DNA of 64,000 nucleotides from Paramecium sonneborni (lineage: Eukaryota; Ciliophora; Oligohymenophorea; Peniculida; Parameciidae), in assembly GCA_905182985.1 (NCBI GenBank), contig CAJJDN010000024.1:124001-188000 (forward strand). The letters run 5' to 3'. The stretch's first letter is position 1. Each line of letters opens with the position of its first letter. This document shows, piece after piece, positions 37,207 to 48,977 of this stretch. The translations under genes were made by a program, and so were the position numbers. Below the pieces are notes generated by a model. It worked only from the letters and a program-made list of their open reading frames with translations. It had not been told where the DNA came from and did no database searches.

Positions 37207-38934
37207 TCTATTTTTGAAGAGTATTTTGTAATTGCATTTTCCTTATTCCATTTTATTTGTTCATTAAAATAGGTAAATCTGTTGAATTCCTCCTTATATT
37301 TATTACTCCTTTCTATTATATTACAACTTTGCTTGAATTATTTATATTCTATTATTAAATCTTATCTTACTTATGCAATCTAAGAACTCTTTGAAAAACT
37401 TCTTAATTATCTTTCCTTTTCCTCTTTATCTTTTTTTGTACCTTCAGAACTTTTTATTTAAGATTATTCATTTGCATTTGCTAATTTTAATGCTTAATTT
37501 AATTTATATTATTACATACCACAAGTCTTTGCTAACCTTTTTAATTATAACTTTCGATTATTTAAAGTACCGAGAAATGATATTTAAGAACAACTATAAT
37601 TATTTTTTATAGGACTTCCTTTATATATTAAATCAAATCCTCCAATTTATTCTTCATTACCACTTAATATCTTTTCTATATCAATTATTGTAAAAATATC
37701 ATCTAATAATCCTCATTTTAATTCAAAATCAATGAGAGTATTAGATGTCATTGAAGGACTTTTGTTAATTTACTTGTATTAAATACCTTGCATTCACTTC
37801 TAAAAGCCAAGGCTTTAATTAAGAATCAAATAAGATATCAAATCCATAAAGTTCAAAACAATGTTTATCATTAACTATGATTTTTTGAACTGCTATTAAA
37901 GATTTAATCATCAACTATTAAACATTATAAAAGCATTCTTAAACCTTTTCTTAACCATATTTAGTCATTAGAAATAGTTTTAATTTTTATAAATCCCATT
38001 TACCTCCTAATTTTTCATCATAATTTTCTGATGTTTTTTAAATAGCTACATTTGTTAAATGAACATCTAATGTATATTAATACAATTTTACATGTATTTG
38101 TAATATCTTCATTATCATATCTATGATGAGTAAATCTTGCAAATCCTGTACGATATAAATATAAAGTTAAAGGTGAATAAGATGTACATAACAAATATAT
38201 TCGAGTATCAAACTTTTTACCTCCAATCAAAAGAGGATCAGCAATATATCTTTATACTATATAAGACTCTGCTGATGGATTTTCAGGATTAAATTTAACT
38301 TAATTCTTCCATTATGATATCTATTATATTTTATTAAATAAGAATATCCCTCTACCTTAAGACTTGCCTATCTATCTAATATTATTAAATATATACTGGT
38401 TTCATAATCCATGCAGTTTTATTATCACCTTACTTTTTAAATTCTTCATTAAAGATAGGATACTCACTTGGTAAATTGTAAGTCTACGGAAAAAAATTAT
38501 AACTAAAATCTTTATATTACTTCTATTACCTATTAGCTTCCTCAATTTTTCCTTCTTTTTCTAATGCTCTTTTATATTTCTTAAGATTCTTTATCATTAG
38601 ATCTTTACGAGTTAACTAAATAGAATATATATTCATAGATGTACCTCATAATGATTACGAAAATGATTAATTTTTTAATGAGCTTGCATATGAACATGAT
38701 CCATAACTTCATTAATCTATTCTTTCTCAGCCCACATAATATCCCAATCATCACCATCACTTTCTTTCCAATTTCTTCTCTTAAATGCCTTACATTAAAT
38801 ATCCAATCATACTTCTAAGATGCAATTTCTAAAAGATGTTTTATATTTGATATTAGTACTAAAAATTAGAGATTAATTTACAAATGATTCGGATAATTTT
38901 CTTTTTTAATGTATTTTCTAAAATATTCTGACAT
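37134..38934 (-). CDS. TTLL9-like tubulin polyglutamylase/ligase
   Basis: Tubulin tyrosine ligase-like enzyme of the TTLL1/TTLL9 group, which adds glutamates to axonemal or basal-body tubulin. Seen: [19 protein letters not shown] near the N-terminus, [23 protein letters not shown] (ATP grasp), [29 protein letters not shown] after a 25-nt intron, and [11 protein letters not shown] with [13 protein letters not shown] (metal and ATP site). A C-terminal extension of about 180 residues, basic and helical ([15 protein letters not shown]), goes beyond the usual domain. Start ATG 38934, stop TGA 37134, 62 bp before the EF-hand start. Confidence 0.88.
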
Positions 38935-38975
38935 TATTATTTAATAAATATATATTTAATTATCTAAAATAAGAG

Positions 38976-40724
38976 TCAATTGATGTCTTTAAATTCACTT
39001 TTAAGCTTGCTCAATGTCATTGAATTTCTCATAATTAACTCCATAATTTCTTATCCTGGTATTTATGATATATTATCATCATCTCGGCTAAAAGTATAAA
39101 TAAAAAGATTACAAATATTTATCATCATCATCATCATCATCATTTTTATTATCAGAATCACTTTCTGCTTATGATAATTATTAAATGAATGTAGTTTCTG
39201 TATTTTAGAATTTAGATTGATTATTATTAAATTTATTTTGATTTTCATCTTCGTAATGATCATTATGTTGATTGTTCTTTAATTTTTCTAATTCTTAAGT
39301 TAAAGCAAAAATATGTTTTCTTAATTCTACATCAGGAGAATCTTTAAATATGATTAAAGACTCATAAGCACTAATTTTAGATCTCATATCTTATAATTAT
39401 TCTTCTAAAAATGGAACTCTATCAGCTATAATTCTATATTCAACATTTTATTTTTCAAGTTTATCAATTTTTTCTCTTAGATTATAATTAATGTCATATA
39501 ATTCTTCAATTTCTTCTTCTAATTCTTAATTGATTTATTCTAAAACTAAATTGTTTTAAGAATTATCAATTTATGGATCTTATAAAAATGTATTATTATT
39601 ATGTATAGTTGAAGCTGTCTAAGGTCTGATTCCTTTTTAAAAATTCATACTTTGTGATAATTTAGATTCTTATTTGCTATCTTTAAATGCTTAGGCTAAA
39701 TTATAATCTTATTATGTAATAATTAAATTATCTAATTTATCTAAGAATACAGTCCATAATATATCATATTTATAAGCATATTTTGAAGTGCAAGGATTAC
39801 TTTCAACAACAAGATCTTTTAAACTTGGCATTAATTTAATACTATTGATTAAATGTTCAAAATCAGTAATTTAATTATTACCAACTTAAAAGATCTTTAA
39901 GTGAATCATTAATCCCATATCTATAGTATTAATAAGATTTGAATTGGCATACAATTTTTGTAATCTTTTACATTCTCCCAATGGTTAAAGTGTAGTTATT
40001 TTATTGTTATTAATATTCAAATCAACAATATTATGTAACACACTGATTCCTATAACATTTATGAGTTTGTTTTATGATAATGATAGACTCTTTAAGGCAC
40101 TAACAAATTAATATAGGATTACATTAGTTCTTAAAATGGAACTTCCGTTGTACTTTCAAAAATCAAGAGATTTTTATCATTTAAAGTTAAATGTGTAACT
40201 GATTCTAAATCAGAACCATCACTATTAGTACATATGAATTATTTAGTTATTAATTTTCTAGCTTCCACTAAATCTTTTGCTGATATAACTGGAGAAGGTT
40301 CGATTATCTTTACCATCTTTTATATTTCTTTATTATCATTTGAATCTTTATCTTTTTAATCACCAATTTTTTATACATCATCTAATTTTCTATTACTTGA
40401 ACTTGGACGAAGTTTTGGATTTTTTTTGAATTGTAATTATAATTTCGAAATTGGTTTTGGTGGTAATTATTAAGTAACTTATTCTGATATTTATTATTAT
40501 ATCATTGAAGATGTTTAATGTGTTTACTAATGATTTCCTTATAATTATGGTAATTTTGGTCTTAACACATTTAATCTTTTTTATATCTCAATTGTATTTG
40601 AGTTTTCATAAACACTTGGATTTATTTTCTATTAAAGAAAATGTCTTCTTTTTATATGATCTTCTAATTTTTAATTGTCTTCAAATTTTCTACCACAACC
40701 ATGAGGACATTCTTAATTATTCAT
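38976..40724 (-). CDS. C2H2 finger - leucine-rich repeat - coiled-coil protein
   Basis: An unusual order of domains. Residues about 5-27 are a C2H2 finger (CPHGCGRKFEDNQKLEDHI then RRH). A Q/S/K-rich linker follows, then leucine-rich repeats of the SDS22-like type (NIVDLNINNNKITTLQPLG, LQKLYANSNLINTI, NPCTSKYAYKYDILW as a cap), then a long coiled coil (QINQELEEEIEELYDINYNL). Poly-Asp encoded by an ATC run (39121-39142) lies before the end. A 25-nt intron near the C-terminus extends it to EFKDIN. LRR-coiled-coil proteins of this kind are common in cilia. Role unknown. Confidence 0.8.
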
Positions 40725-40782
40725 CAATTTAAATTTTTTATTAATTATTTATATATAATATATATATATAATATATATAATT

Positions 40783-41520
40783 TCATAGACTTATGCTAAC
40801 ATCATCAATCTATTAAAGCTATTGACTTATCTCTTATTTCTAATTCTTCTTATAATTACTATGATATCTTTTCAAATGACCAAGAAGTAATGTATGAGAT
40901 TAATAATCTTTGGAACATAAAAAACAACAAAATATATGGTAGTTTTAACAATGTTTCTTTAAAATATGAGGAAAGAACACACTGCTTATTCCTAAAAATT
41001 CACATGAAGGACATTAAAACATTTCAGTTTAATTATCTTTTGATTAAATCTATTTTAAATTCTTTATACTCTAAACAAATAATTTAGTTATTGCTCTTAG
41101 ATATCTAAATTTATTCTTACTATGATATGCCTTTATATATTCTATATCTAGTTAAAGTTATTTATTAGCTAAAGAATTCAACTATCGGAATTTCTATACA
41201 ATCATATTAAGTTATTTATAACATTATTCTGGAGATAATAATCCTTTAGGTGTCATCTAAAATAATTGTTGTAATTTTATATCCTCTTCGCTTTAAACTA
41301 CACTATCTATATAATTTGTTGATTTAGTTGGTTTTCTCCCTCTTTTTTTTGGACCATCCAATTATAATTTAGATTCCTCTAATTATTCAAATTTCTTATT
41401 TTATTATTCTCCATCACTAGATGTTCCATTCTTTTTAAATAATATGTTTGTTAACAATTATGTGCATTCCAATTACATTTCCAATATCTTTTTTAACAAA
41501 TTTTACGTATCTTCATTCAT
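40783..41520 (-). CDS. AT-hook plus two C2H2 fingers, DNA-binding protein
   Basis: One exon, 245 residues. An N-terminal coiled coil (MNEDTQNLLKKILEMQ) is followed by GPKKRGRKPT, a perfect AT-hook core (RGRKP) that binds the minor groove of AT-rich DNA. The C-terminal third carries CPSCEFLGISSVFFPHILKKHC and CCFLCSKDYQSHTLLLGHL then KRYH, two C2H2-type fingers, the first of them atypical. Probably nuclear, a transcription or chromatin factor. The gene starts 113 bp downstream of its upstream neighbour's stop. A (TA)n stretch lies just past its stop. Confidence 0.78.
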
Positions 41521-41633
41521 TTTATTACTATAATTTTCATTTTTAGATTCTCAATTTATTTTCTAGTTATAATCTAAATATAATATTACATTTTTTTTAA
41601 TTATAAAAAAATAATATAAAACCAAAATAAAAA

Positions 41634-43350
41634 TCAAGATGATAATTTTTATGTCAAAATATTCCTCTAAATAACATGATCTTATAATTATTCTTTTTTA
41701 TATTTCTCTAAAAAATCTAATTCTTATTTTATTTTATCATTTTTCTAAGTAATTTCGAGATTTTTTTATAAAATTTTATTCTGTTTATGTATTTTTTCTA
41801 ACATATTCTCCATTTATTTTTATTTGGCTAATTTAAATCTATGTTCATTCTTCTAAGATAAATTATATTTCCTCAAATCCAAAAGTGATTAATGTCTAAT
41901 TAATTAATATTAAAAATAATACCTTTTCATGCCTCCTTCTAATTTTTCATCAGTTTGTTAAATTTTAGAACTTAATTCTTCAAATCTTTTTTAATCTAAA
42001 GATTCCTAAAATTATTCAATTCTTTTCATTATTCTACTATTTTTTAATGATAAACTTTTCTATTATTTCAACTAAGATATTTCATGCTTATTAATTTAAA
42101 TCTAAATAATGAAAAATAAATTTACTTATCTTTAAGTTGATTTACTATAATAAGTTTAAACATTCTAATTCTCTTTTTAAACATAAGATTCCTATAATTT
42201 CTTTTATTTTTCTTCAAATATTTTTTCATTTTAAGTATGTCTTTTTTTATCTTCCTATTATTTCTTATTTAAATATTCATTCATATAATCAGCCTTCTTC
42301 TTTATAGAATCCATCACTTAATCTATCATACTCTATTCTAAATTCATCTACATTTATCTTTTTAACTATCTCTCCCTTTCCTTTTCTTCCTTCTTTCTTA
42401 ATTAATCTAATAAATCTTCTTATGCTTATTGTAATTATTTTTATTTTCTTTCTTAATGTAAATTATGATCCTTCTCCAATTCTTAAACCATCTTTTAATG
42501 TTCTCTATATTATGTTTATTCCTCTTTTTTTGCCTTTTAACAAACCTTCTCAACCTTTAAATGATTCCTTCTTAATTTCTTTCTTACTAATTCTAATTAC
42601 TTTTATTTTATTCTTTCTGCTTTTTAATACATTTCAGGAGCTGTTTTACTATAATATTCATCTTATTTATTAATTTAATCATGTACTAAATTGAGAAATC
42701 TAATTTTATTAACATTCTTACTTATTATAATTTTCTGAAGCTTTAATTAATTTCCTATCAAATAATTCTTTCTTTTAAGTTGCACTTAAAATAGTTGAAT
42801 GAAGATCATCACAAGATTATTTTTTAACATCATTTTATTCGAGAGACATAGATTCATCCTTAAATTTAATATTTTTTGAATTGATTTATTTACTTACCGA
42901 GGATTGTATATGTTTTATTTAATTTCTTTTTTTTAAGATGTCATTCAATATTTTGTATTTACTAGTTACATATTATAAATATGATATAAGGTTCTACAAT
43001 GGATCTTTACGTTTTTGATAGAATTCTTCATAATCTTTAACTTAAAGATCCTATACATGTAAATTTAACATTTCCATAGCTGTTTGAGTTCTTGGTGAAT
43101 TTGTATCAAAATGCATTCTAAAAACAGTTAATTAATTAGGATTCCTAATGATATTATTTTTTTAATCTGCTTCCAAGTAATTAGCCTCTATGGCTGATTT
43201 CAATAATGAATTAGAAATCGTTGGAAAACGTAATTACTTATGACTACCCAATAAGATTTTTGGACTTGATTCACTATTCTATTGAAATGAACTCATAAAT
43301 CCTTATTTAGTTATGAGTATATCGTCTGTTTCCTTTATATAATCGATCAT
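41634..43350 (-). CDS. Coiled-coil protein, probably cytoskeletal
   Basis: Introns of 25, 24 and 27 nt leave exactly 547 codons. The first 120 residues look globular (FPTISNSLLKSAIEANYLEA, FRMHFDTNSPRTQTAMEML). After that it is one long coiled coil with K/E/Q heptads (QLRKKEEKERERQLKRQMQ). No catalytic motif. Proteins of this shape are frequent in basal bodies and ciliary rootlets, but that is only an inference. The frame is continuous through 42,940, so an internal ATG there is not a start. Confidence 0.75.
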
Positions 43351-43728
43351 AATAATATTAATTTTTATTGATTAATGTCTTTTTAATTCCTTAATATATG
43401 TTTTAATAATGATCTTAGAAAATTGAGAATTTTAAGGAGATTTAAGTTTTACAAATTCTAAATAAGTCAATTTTATAGATACAAATAAACTAGAAATATA
43501 AAGATTGAAAATAAGAAATCATTCAAGAAACAGGTAGAACAACAACTAATCTTTTTGTTTTATATTTAAAATAGAGATATAATAAAATTAGTATTATTGA
43601 TGATGATAATCCTTTTTTTGTTATGATTTTATTGTTTATGTATATTTCATTAAACACAGGAGAATATATTATAACATTATAAGAATATATAAACAAACAA
43701 AAAAATAAATATATATCATTAACAGCTG
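43351..43728. other. Intergenic region, nothing recognised
   Basis: About 380 bp between two minus-strand genes. A hydrophobic minus-strand frame of about 70 codons (43523-43732) overlaps the stop of the next gene and lacks support. Confidence 0.45.
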
Positions 43729-44364
43729 TCAATTCTAAGGGATTGGTTTTCTAACTAAAATTAATTGTTTTTTCCATTTCCTATCAGGAATTTTTCTCCA
43801 TCTTTTGGTAATTACTTTTATCATGACGTTATGAGGGATTTAAAGAAATACTAAAACGAGACTAACTATAAGTGCACAAGGAAGAACATGACTATATATT
43901 TTGAATAAAATATCTTACACAATTAATCCACTAGACACTATCTTTAGCAATAATGAGAAGATATTTAAAATTGGACACAATTTAACCATTTTCTTCTTGT
44001 TAATCAAAGTTGTGAAAAACAAAATTTTCTCTCCTATCAAAAGAACATCTGAGAATATGAACAATTAAAAGGACACTATCATATCATCATGCCAATTAGA
44101 TTTTAGTGTTATATAGATTATAGCACTTCCAATAAATAAAAAAACAAATCCAATTAGATTGCATAGGATTAGAACCTTTGCAAATTTTAATGTTATTTTA
44201 TCATCATTTGTTAAAATATATTTTCTAGGTTTTACAGGAAATTATGTAGGGTTCTTTATTTCCTCTTATTATAATTCTCTATTTTCTGAATCCAAATCCA
44301 TATTTGTTTAACCATCTATTACAATAGCTGGACCTTCATTTAATTCTTTCATATTAACTTCCAT
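43729..44364 (-). CDS. Four-helix membrane protein, unknown
   Basis: One exon, 211 residues, start ATG 44364. The first 50 residues are acidic and cytosolic in look (MEVNMKELNEGPAIVIDG). Four hydrophobic helices follow: KVLILCNLIGFVFLFIGSA, VSFQLFIFSDVLLIGEKIL, ILNIFSLLLKIVSSGLIV, and YSHVLPCALIVSLVLVFL. The tail is basic (TKRWRKIPDRKWKK). This topology resembles the small TMEM60/185-like families, but I cannot name it. Function unknown. Confidence 0.7.
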
Positions 44365-44801
44365 TGTAAATGTTGGGTAAATACAATTTATATTAATTAT
44401 TGTTTTTTAACCATTATTCTAGAACCTATTTAAATTCATATTTCATTACGATATCATTCAATATTCAGCCGTGTTAATAAATTTATGATATTTTTGACTA
44501 AAAATTTATCATAATACGTCATTTCTACAATCAATCCAATTAATTCAGTTACATTTTAATTATAAACCTTAATTTTCATGCAATATCTCTAAGAACTCAT
44601 TATAATATTACCTTAGAATTTAATTGTAGAAATAATATAAAAAAATAAAGAATTTATATGGTAAGAAAATCAAGTATTTTTATAAATGCTTTTTTAAGAT
44701 TTTTTATAAATACAATAATTTATCTAAAAATAGTTTAAGATAGATAAATAAATTCTTCTTAAATTTTGCACAATTAAAATAATTATTGTTTTTTATTACA
44801 A
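44365..44801. other. Intergenic region, nothing recognised
   Basis: About 435 bp, AT-rich, between two minus-strand genes. No supported frame. Confidence 0.45.
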
Positions 44802-47550
44802 TCATACACATTTTAAATAATCTTCTCCCTAATTAATGATAGGTTTGAAATGGCTAGATTCATCAACACTCCATTCAATACTATTAGTAATCATCATTCT
44901 TCTTTCACCTCTTTTCATGTTTCTCATTAAGAAAGGTTATTTACAAGATTTACATATTTCTTAATTGCATCCTCCATAAGCTGGTAATATTGAAATGAAA
45001 CAAGCCTTATGCCAACATGCAATCTAAAATCTAATACATCAATTTACTCTATAAATTGGTTTCTTTTCTGGTTTATGATGAGAAAATGATTAATGTAATT
45101 TTAATAATTATTCCTCTTCTTTTAATTATTGAAATCTACAAAATACTTAAGCTTCTAAATCAGAAACCTTAATTCCTTCTCCATTAACAATACTAGAAAC
45201 AACTGAAAAGAATTTATCAAGATCTCCTTCAACTGAAACTGATTTATCAAAAAATGACATTGTAACAACATCAGAAGCACAAACAGCTAATTATTTAGCA
45301 GCATCATGAAATACTTTTTCTAAAGTTGAAAATATGAAACCCTTAAAAATAATAAGAATCAATTTACATGTTTCCCGAATAAGCTTCTTAAATGATCTTC
45401 ATATTTAAAATCTTTAGCTTTTAACGAAAGAAACAAAGCAGATTTAAATAAGTTATATCTCTTATCCTATCCAAGTTTATTTTATTGACTAATCACATAA
45501 GCCATTTCTAATCTTTAATAAATAGTATGTAAGAATCTCAATAGAATATATAGATTTTATGTAACATATGTTGTTGATTTAACTCTTGGTTATAAATTCA
45601 CAAATAAACCTGGTTATTCATTTTCGATTTCTGGAATAGATGTAGAAGCCTCTTCTGGATTATAATGAATATCATAAATTTCAAGTTCTTATATTTCATT
45701 TTTTAATTTTGTATCAATCAATGTTAATTAAGATATTTACATAGGTTTCATTGGAATCTAAAAGAAATGATTAATTAATTTGATCATTAAGAATGTTCCA
45801 TTTCTTTTATCTAGAGAATTATTACCTCCCATTATTTAAAGATAATGAATTACAAATTAACCACATTCTTATAAAATTTATTCATTTCCCATCCATATTG
45901 ATATTAATGGTTAAAAACGTACATTTTCTTAAGTTAAAGGAATCAATTGTATTTATTTAGGTAAAGTTGGTTTTATATTAGTCATTTGGGCAAGTGAATT
46001 TAAAAAAGAATTTTCAAATGTGTATTATATTTAATCTTATTTTCTTTTAACAAATACATGTTCTTTTGTTCCAAGATGCTTGATTAATACATTTTTTGCA
46101 TATTCTTCTATTTCTCTAACAAATCTTTATCCATTGATGACTAATTTATCGTTTTTTTTAAAGTAAAAAGATCTATGATCAAGAGAACGATGGAAATTAT
46201 TTAATGATACATTTTCCCAAATTTATTTAGCTTTATTATTTCTGGCTGATATAAGTTCATTTAATTTTTATTTAACTCTTTTAATTAGAATTTTAGCACT
46301 TTCAGTAGGTTTAGTTTAAAATATTTATAGGATTTCATTTTAATCTTAAGTTTAATTTCTATATAATTATTGTAATATTCTCATATCAATAACTTTAGTA
46401 ATTAATGTAGGATCTTCTTTATTTCCATCAATTATTTCTTATAATAAATTAATGGTTCTTTTAATTTATTAAATATTGACATCAAATTCAAATCTTTCAT
46501 CTTCACTTTTAAATAGTTATTCTTCAAAAGTATTTTTTCTCATAATTAAGAAAGATTAATCTTCAGAACCAAAAGGTACTGATACCCAAGAATGATTTAG
46601 AATTTCTGAATTATTATTAGCTTTAGCATATCCAATAGGCATTCTAACATAAGATCTTGTAACTCTATCTACTTAAGCAAAATCTGTATCTTTAAGTGGT
46701 TTAAAAAGAGGTGTCTATATTCTTCTAGCAATTACTCTAGTTGATAACATTGATCTTATATCATCAATATATTCAGTTTCTAACCATTCTTATTAATTTA
46801 TTAATTCCATCACTTCCATTTATGTTATTATACATTCAGAATATAAATGGATTATTTTCATAAATTCATTCATGAATTATTAATAATCATTAGGGAATTA
46901 TTAAATGATCCTCATTCTAAATTTATCCCAAAATAGTAATTCATTCTAATATATAAAAATATGTAAAATTTACCATATCTACAACTCCATTTTTATCCAG
47001 TAATTTTTAAAAGTAATTTCTATTTTCTTCAATTTTTTTTTTTGGTGCAATTTGATCATGCTTCTTTTTAAAACTTTATAAGAACTACTATTGTAATTAT
47101 GGCTCATTGCTAAATAAATCTAAAATATGATCTTTGTTTTGATGTCCATCTAAATGTCCATTTTATATCTATTTTAATATTGTGTCTAAAGCTTTAGATT
47201 TGTTATTTTCATTGTTGATAAACTCTGTCAATCTTTCTTTCTGAGTCTTGAATTTTACATCATCATCCAGTAAAACATTTACTTCCTTTAAGAGCTCCGG
47301 TTCTTCACTTAACATTTATCCCAATTACTCTTTAGCTACTTTACTATTTTAATTAACAATATTTGAAAATTGTCTAAAATTGATATTAATTCGAACTTAT
47401 AGAGCTATTAATTGGTGCGTCTTAATTTTTAACAAAATTGTTCACATCTTTCATAAAGTTGTTAATCAAAGTCCTAAATTACAAATTTAATTTGATATAT
47501 ACTTCTCCAAATTCACCCATATTACTTCTACTCAATATATCCTCACTCAT
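44802..47550 (-). CDS. SIN3: SIN3 corepressor scaffold
   Basis: SIN3 assembles class I histone deacetylase complexes. The middle matches the HDAC-interacting region: LNHSWVSVPFGSEDQSFLIM, RKNTFEEQLFKSEDERFEFD, ending NNKAKQIWENV and the hallmark NNFHRSLDHRSFYFKKNDK. Downstream is the Sin3 C-terminal domain (YILLRFLHTIYQRLEMAYV). The N-terminus has PAH-like helices after introns of 29 and 23 nt are removed (YERCEQFCQKLRRTNQQLYK, QLGQMLSEEPELLKEV); fewer PAH units than in animals or yeast. It ends with a Cys pair motif (GCNQEICKSCKQPF). About 880 residues. Divergent from the MYB gene, 109 bp apart. Confidence 0.9.
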
Positions 47551-47659
47551 TTAATTATCTTATATAAATATAATTAAAATATTAACAACTTAATATTAGG
47601 AATATTATATAATATTCAAATAAACAAAGCTAAAATGATAATATTAAATAAATTTTATA

Positions 47660-48448
47660 ATGAATGATCTTTTGATTAATTTAAAATAAATGAAATAAAA
47701 TAAATAAAATATACACAAGGTTATCCGCAAGAGTAATTTTAAATCTCTAATGTTCTTATAGGACCTTGGACTGATGAAGAGGATTTAAGAGTACTTGAAT
47801 TAGTTTAAGAATTTGGTCCTTAAAAATGGACTCAAATTGCTTAATATTTAGAAGGCAGAATAGGTAAATAATGTAGAGAAAGGTTATAAATTAAAGATTA
47901 TTTATAGATGGCATAATCATTTAAATCCTTCGATTAAGAAAACTCCTTGGGAAGAAGATGAAGAATGGATTTTATTCTTATATCACAAAGCTTTAAGTAT
48001 GAATCCATATGATAGATGCAGGTAATAAATGGGCAGAAATAGCCAAACATGTAAAAGGGAGAACAGATAATTCAATCAAGAACCATTGGAATAGTGGCAT
48101 GAAAAAGAGAATGACAGAATTTTAAATGAAGTTGGGTTAAATTAAGTAGAAATTTTAAAGAGATGGGTATCATAAGAACCTTAAATAAGAATCTTTATTT
48201 TGAATGAATTTGATCCATTGCAGAAAAAAGCTCTAGAGATTATCTTAATGAATAAATAGTATAAGAGCATTACTACTGAATCTTCTGAAAGTGATGATGT
48301 CTCATATCCTACCAAATAATCCAAGAAGAATTAGTTGCACAAAGACTTAATAGACTTTTAGAGAGAACAATAACTTAAAACATTAAATGATGAAATGATA
48401 GAATAAAACTACATTAGTGATCATGACTAATAAATAAGTAATAGGTGA
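47660..48448 (+). CDS. R2R3 MYB transcription factor
   Basis: Four introns (29, 25, 25, 23 nt) leave exactly 229 codons. Repeat 1 has [19 protein letters not shown] and [21 protein letters not shown]; repeat 2 has [18 protein letters not shown] and [20 protein letters not shown], with W...F/W...W spacing as in c-Myb repeats 2 and 3. Two introns fall at the third helices. The C-terminal half is Q/S/D-rich and could be an activation or interaction region. An alternative in-frame start is at 47690. Nuclear, DNA-binding. Confidence 0.9.
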
Positions 48449-48646
48449 ATTATTTCATTATATATTTTTATAGTGTCAATTCTTTCTAATTGCTTACTAC
48501 TTCTAAAAAGAAGAGTAAATGTCAATATGAAGAAAATGGTATCGTGGATTATTGAACTTCCATAATATCAACAATTTTGAAACATTAAATATTATATAAT
48601 ATAAAAAGTTTTCCTAAAATTATTATTTAAGATTATGCTTTTTTAT
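48449..48646. other. Intergenic region
   Basis: About 200 bp between the convergent MYB gene and the small gene at 48647. Nothing recognised. Confidence 0.4.
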
Positions 48647-48871
48647 TCATTTCACTTCTTCACTTATGTATCTAGGTCTGTATTTCCGAGGAGATTGACA
48701 CTTTTCTTGTAATTTATTATCTATTATTTGTTGAAGGAAATAAGCAATGTGTGAATAGAAATCTTCATTCCATACCTTTTCCATTGGTTTACAACATTTT
48801 TTTATTTCTTATTAAGATCCAACTCGAGCTAATTTCTTGTCAGAAGTTTGTTACCTTTCCTTATCTTTCAT
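48647..48871 (-). CDS. Small hypothetical protein (74 aa)
   Basis: One exon of 75 codons. Sequence is well mixed and charged (FYSHIAYFLQQIIDNKLQEK, SPRKYRPRYISEEVK), which is unlike chance frames here. A possible N-terminal extension (IIDENENKNLKNDSI) lacks an ATG, so I took the ATG at 48871. No family recognised. It lies 106 bp downstream of the PI4K-like gene on the same strand. Confidence 0.55.
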
Positions 48872-48977
48872 TATTGAATCATTTTTCAAGTTTTTATTCT
48901 CATTTTCATCAATTATTTACAATTTTATTAAAGGTTATCCTTATTTAGTTCTTTCTTAAATTTATAAACTAGATTAA

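Noticed and set aside
39121..39142. ATC trinucleotide run, considered as a microsatellite or repeat array
   Set aside because: It is a coding poly-Asp tract of the LRR gene, with no spacers and no array structure.
40741..40790. (TA)n-rich tract, considered as an origin or terminator
   Set aside because: Simple AT sequence between two tightly spaced genes. Nothing distinguishes it from other AT-rich spacers.
42942..42944. ATG at 42944 as start of the coiled-coil gene
   Set aside because: The frame from ATG 43350 runs through without any intron and gives an exact codon count with the three downstream introns, so the later ATG is in a different frame.
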